Shown one piece after another: positions 61,685 to 64,000 of a stretch of 64,000 bases of DNA. This stretch comes from Dyella mobilis (GTDB lineage: Bacteria > Pseudomonadota > Gammaproteobacteria > Xanthomonadales > Rhodanobacteraceae): assembly GCF_016904945.1 (NCBI RefSeq), contig NZ_JADIKF010000040.1, forward strand, positions 1,054,001-1,118,000, written 5' to 3'. The position numbers and the translations under genes were made by a program. A model generated the notes under the pieces. The model made no database searches. It was not told the DNA's origin and saw only the letters and a list, made by a program, of their open reading frames with translations. Within the stretch, counting starts at the first letter, position 1. Every line of letters begins with the position of its first letter.

Positions 61685-64000
61685 TCAATAATCGTACGTC
61701 ACGCCAAACCGCACGTAGCGCGGTGTCTGCAACAGCATAGGGGTTCCATACAACGGATTGGGCGCTGCCGGAACGGTGGGGTTGTTGTATTCCGAATACT
61801 CGTTGAGCGGTGTCTGGCTGTTGAACAGATTGACCACGTCCAGGCTGAAACCCAGCTTGTTCTCCGCGAATGCCGGACGATAGCGAACACCGACGTCCAC
61901 CTGTTTCATCCACGGCATGCGGCCGGCAGCTCCCGGCGGTGCCGGTTGGCCGTTGCACCAGTTATAGAGCGAACCGTAGCCGTCCGGATCGGTCTGGTTC
62001 GGGCCATACAGGCCCAGGCAGTTCTTGGGACCGCCGGAGACCAGCGTGAGGTTCGCCGAAACCTGCCATTCGGGCGTCAATTGGTAGTACCCGTAGGCCT
62101 TGATTTGATGGGTGTGATCCTGGCCGAGCGGGCCGCCGGCATATTGCATCAGCTCGGGGAAATTCCAATACGTGTCCAAGTTGGCCGCGAGCGCCTGGAT
62201 GTCCGTCTGGCCCAGGCTCTCGGTGTTGCCATAGCTGCGCGAGAACAGATAGTCGATCTTGCCGTACCACTTGCCGTCGAACGGATGCTCCAGGAACGTT
62301 TCGAGGCTGTAGTACTTCAGCGACAACGACGGCAGACCCAGTTCGGCGTTGGTCAGTGTCACGTTGTGGAAGGCCCCGCTGGGGTCCTGCACGGCGAAGG
62401 TGTTGGCCTGGCCTGGATTGAAGTAATAGCAGGTGGCATTGCTGACGTCGTCAATGCCCATCGAGGCCGCTTTGTCGATGATGCGCTGGTTGTCGCAGTA
62501 TTGCTCGACGTCATGCTGCAGGGTGCGCCGCATGGCCTTCGCGCCATAGATCCAGGACGAGCCCAGCGTCTTGGTAAAGCCCAGGATGAATTCATCCTGA
62601 TCTTCGGACTTCAGGTTTTGCGCCGTGACCGTATTGGGGTTAGGCGTCTGTCCGTAGAAGTTATTGGCCGACACTGGCTGGGAGACCTGCGTGAGCCCCG
62701 TCGGCGTGCCATTCGCAGCAATGCCGCTGTAGGTGTAGTACTGCTGCGTGATCAGGACTGGATTGGCTTCCAGACCGGTGACCAGCAATCCGCCGAGATA
62801 GTAGCGGCCGGCGTTGCCGTACACCTTGAAGCTGCCATCGCCATTGACGTCCCAGCTGAAGCCGATGCGCGGCGACCATTGCGGCTTGGTCTGGCGCATG
62901 TAGGGTTGGGACGAAGCGTTCTCGTTGGTGAAGCCGTCGTCGCGCAGGCCTATCGACAACAGCCAGCGATCGCTCACCTGCCACTGGTCTTCGATGTACT
63001 CGGCGTGCTGTACCGACGTGAGATTGCCGCCCTGGGTGGAGACGTTCTGGCTGACGTAATAACCCGACGCGCCATTCGGATAATTGGCAATCGGCCCCAC
63101 GCCCAAGGCCGGCACCAGTGCCTCGGTCGGATTCGGTGTATAGCCGTATGCCCATTGATAGCCGGGGCCGGAATCCTCCGTGAGCTGATTCAGGGCGCGG
63201 GACTGCAAGTTGTCGATACCCGCTGAAATCGTGTGATCGCCGAGCACGTACGTGAGGCTGAGTCGCAGGTTGTTGGTGGTGTAGTACGGATTGGTCAGCG
63301 AGGAGACGATCTGATCGCCATTGTTCGGCACCCCGTTATTGAGCGCGGGATTCTGGTAGGTGGCACCCGAGATGTATGTCTCGTCCGGGTTGTAGCCCAC
63401 CGGCACGCTGTAATTGAAGGTCTTCATCTGGCCGTACAAGGCCGTGAAGGTCAGGTCGTCCGTGATATAGCTGGTGAACTTGGCCGACCAGAAATGACCA
63501 CCGCTCTTGGTGTCGTTGGCATAGCCGGCCAACGCGGTTTCCTGCAAGTTTTTGTAGTCGTAATCGTAAACCGAGCCGGACGTCTCCTGCTTGCTGGACG
63601 CAGCCGTCAACTCGAGCAGGTTCTTGTCCGTAATATTCCAATTGATCTTGGCGTACCACTTCGGCTGGTGCTGCTGGAAGTTCTGGGCGGTGCCCGTTGC
63701 TGGTGCGATACCGCCCGAGTTGATCGGGCTGCCCTCGCTGGACGCCACCGGACCGACCGCCCGGCCGCCTACGTTGGTCATTTCCGCGGACAGGAAGAAG
63801 AACAACTTGTCCTTGATGATCGGGCCGCCAAGATAAGCGTCGTAGACCGCCGACCACTGCCGGTCCCTGCTGTTGGGATCGAACAGGTTCCCCGCCACCG
63901 GCAACGGAGGCAAGCCGTTCGCATAGTAGGTATTGGCCTGCGTGCCAACCAGATCGCCCGGCGTGTACAGCATTTGCCCGCCGAAATGCCATTCGTTGGT
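61685..64000 (-). CDS. TonB-dependent receptor, Oar-like (5' end off window)
   Basis: The frame is open from the right edge to the stop at 61685 (771 codons), giving the plug remainder and beta-barrel of an outer-membrane receptor. Barrel strands alternate with loops rich in Tyr/Asn/Gly, and the protein ends VRFGVTYDY with the aromatic C-terminal residue needed for barrel insertion. Segments such as GGPIIKDKLFFFLSAEM and WSPRIGFSWDVNGDG are typical of the Oar/carboxypeptidase-regulatory-domain group. The N-terminal signal and TonB box lie outside. It leads a probable polysaccharide-use operon with the GH79-like and beta-helix genes. Confidence 0.9.
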   Translation of the reverse strand, partial: TNEWHFGGQMLYTPGDLVGTQANTYYANGLPPLPVAGNLFDPNSRDRQWSAVYDAYLGGPIIKDKLFFFLSAEMTNVGGRAVGPVASSEGSPINSGGIAPATGTAQNFQQHQPKWYAKINWNITDKNLLELTAASSKQETSGSVYDYDYKNLQETALAGYANDTKSGGHFWSAKFTSYITDDLTFTALYGQMKTFNYSVPVGYNPDETYISGATYQNPALNNGVPNNGDQIVSSLTNPYYTTNNLRLSLTYVLGDHTISAGIDNLQSRALNQLTEDSGPGYQWAYGYTPNPTEALVPALGVGPIANYPNGASGYYVSQNVSTQGGNLTSVQHAEYIEDQWQVSDRWLLSIGLRDDGFTNENASSQPYMRQTKPQWSPRIGFSWDVNGDGSFKVYGNAGRYYLGGLLVTGLEANPVLITQQYYTYSGIAANGTPTGLTQVSQPVSANNFYGQTPNPNTVTAQNLKSEDQDEFILGFTKTLGSSWIYGAKAMRRTLQHDVEQYCDNQRIIDKAASMGIDDVSNATCYYFNPGQANTFAVQDPSGAFHNVTLTNAELGLPSLSLKYYSLETFLEHPFDGKWYGKIDYLFSRSYGNTESLGQTDIQALAANLDTYWNFPELMQYAGGPLGQDHTHQIKAYGYYQLTPEWQVSANLTLVSGGPKNCLGLYGPNQTDPDGYGSLYNWCNGQPAPPGAAGRMPWMKQVDVGVRYRPAFAENKLGFSLDVVNLFNSQTPLNEYSEYNNPTVPAAPNPLYGTPMLLQTPRYVRFGVTYDY

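Noticed and set aside
1..64000. CRISPR arrays, tRNA/rRNA genes, integrases, insertion sequences
   Set aside because: None was seen on reading both strands; a tRNAscan/Infernal run would be needed to exclude small RNA genes.

Overview
The window is a GC-rich (mostly mid-60s %), densely packed chromosomal segment of a gammaproteobacterium. Gene content points to the Xanthomonadales, most likely Rhodanobacteraceae (Dyella/Luteibacter/Rhodanobacter-like): a Rrf2-sufBCDS operon, amgK-murU cell-wall recycling genes, queA-tgt-yajC-secDF, glnK-amtB, motAB, serA beside a D-2-hydroxyglutarate-dehydrogenase-like gene, and an Oar-like TonB receptor. No rRNA, tRNA, CRISPR array, integrase or insertion sequence was recognised. 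The taxonomic call is inference from gene families and order, not from a marker gene.

Layout. 1-8.4 kb: yggS (runs off the left edge), an M20 peptidase, a ComEA-like protein, a SET-domain protein, a GNAT acetyltransferase, an ACS-family MFS transporter, a membrane protein and an M1 metallopeptidase. 8.6-12 kb: an OmpR-type two-component system, then a lower-GC orphan gene with an EreA/ChaN-like fold that looks horizontally acquired. 12.2-14.5 kb: a class III aminotransferase and an MtnX-like HAD phosphatase. 14.7-24.3 kb: a NodT/DevC/DevA/DevB-type tripartite export operon meets, tail to tail, a two-gene operon of a single-module NRPS (C-A-PCP-TE) and a UGT-like glycosyltransferase. This is the best candidate for an undescribed pathway in the window. 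24.9-33.3 kb: a Rieske ferredoxin and a GNAT gene, an ECF-type sigma factor with a probable membrane anti-sigma, then the suf operon (Rrf2 regulator, sufB, sufC, sufD, sufS), which carries an inserted DUF4160-DUF2442 gene pair between sufB and sufC.

33.5-44.8 kb: glnK-amtB behind a near-consensus sigma-54 promoter, amgK-murU, motAB behind a FliA-type promoter, then secF-secD-yajC-tgt-queA. 44.9-48.4 kb: an ABC-2 exporter plus DesK/DesR-type two-component operon, with the same gene order as Bacillus yvfRSTU. 48.7-57.2 kb: an unusual class III aminotransferase, a PsiF-repeat protein, upp, a proline iminopeptidase, the D-2-HGDH-like gene divergent from serA, and a chemoreceptor with a FliA-type promoter. 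57.2-64 kb: an uncharacterised protein with a histone-H1-like tail, then a polysaccharide locus reading leftwards: TonB-dependent receptor (5' end off the window), a Tat-exported GH79-like glucuronidase and a secreted beta-helix enzyme.

Regulatory signals readable directly include sigma-54, two FliA (sigma-28) sites, an ECF-like site with duplicated GTTGCAACC, several intrinsic terminators, a perfect 19-bp hairpin repeat near 5.2 kb, and a heptanucleotide tandem repeat inside the start of amtB that could make it phase-variable. Function calls rest on motif reading and memory of families; no database search was run.
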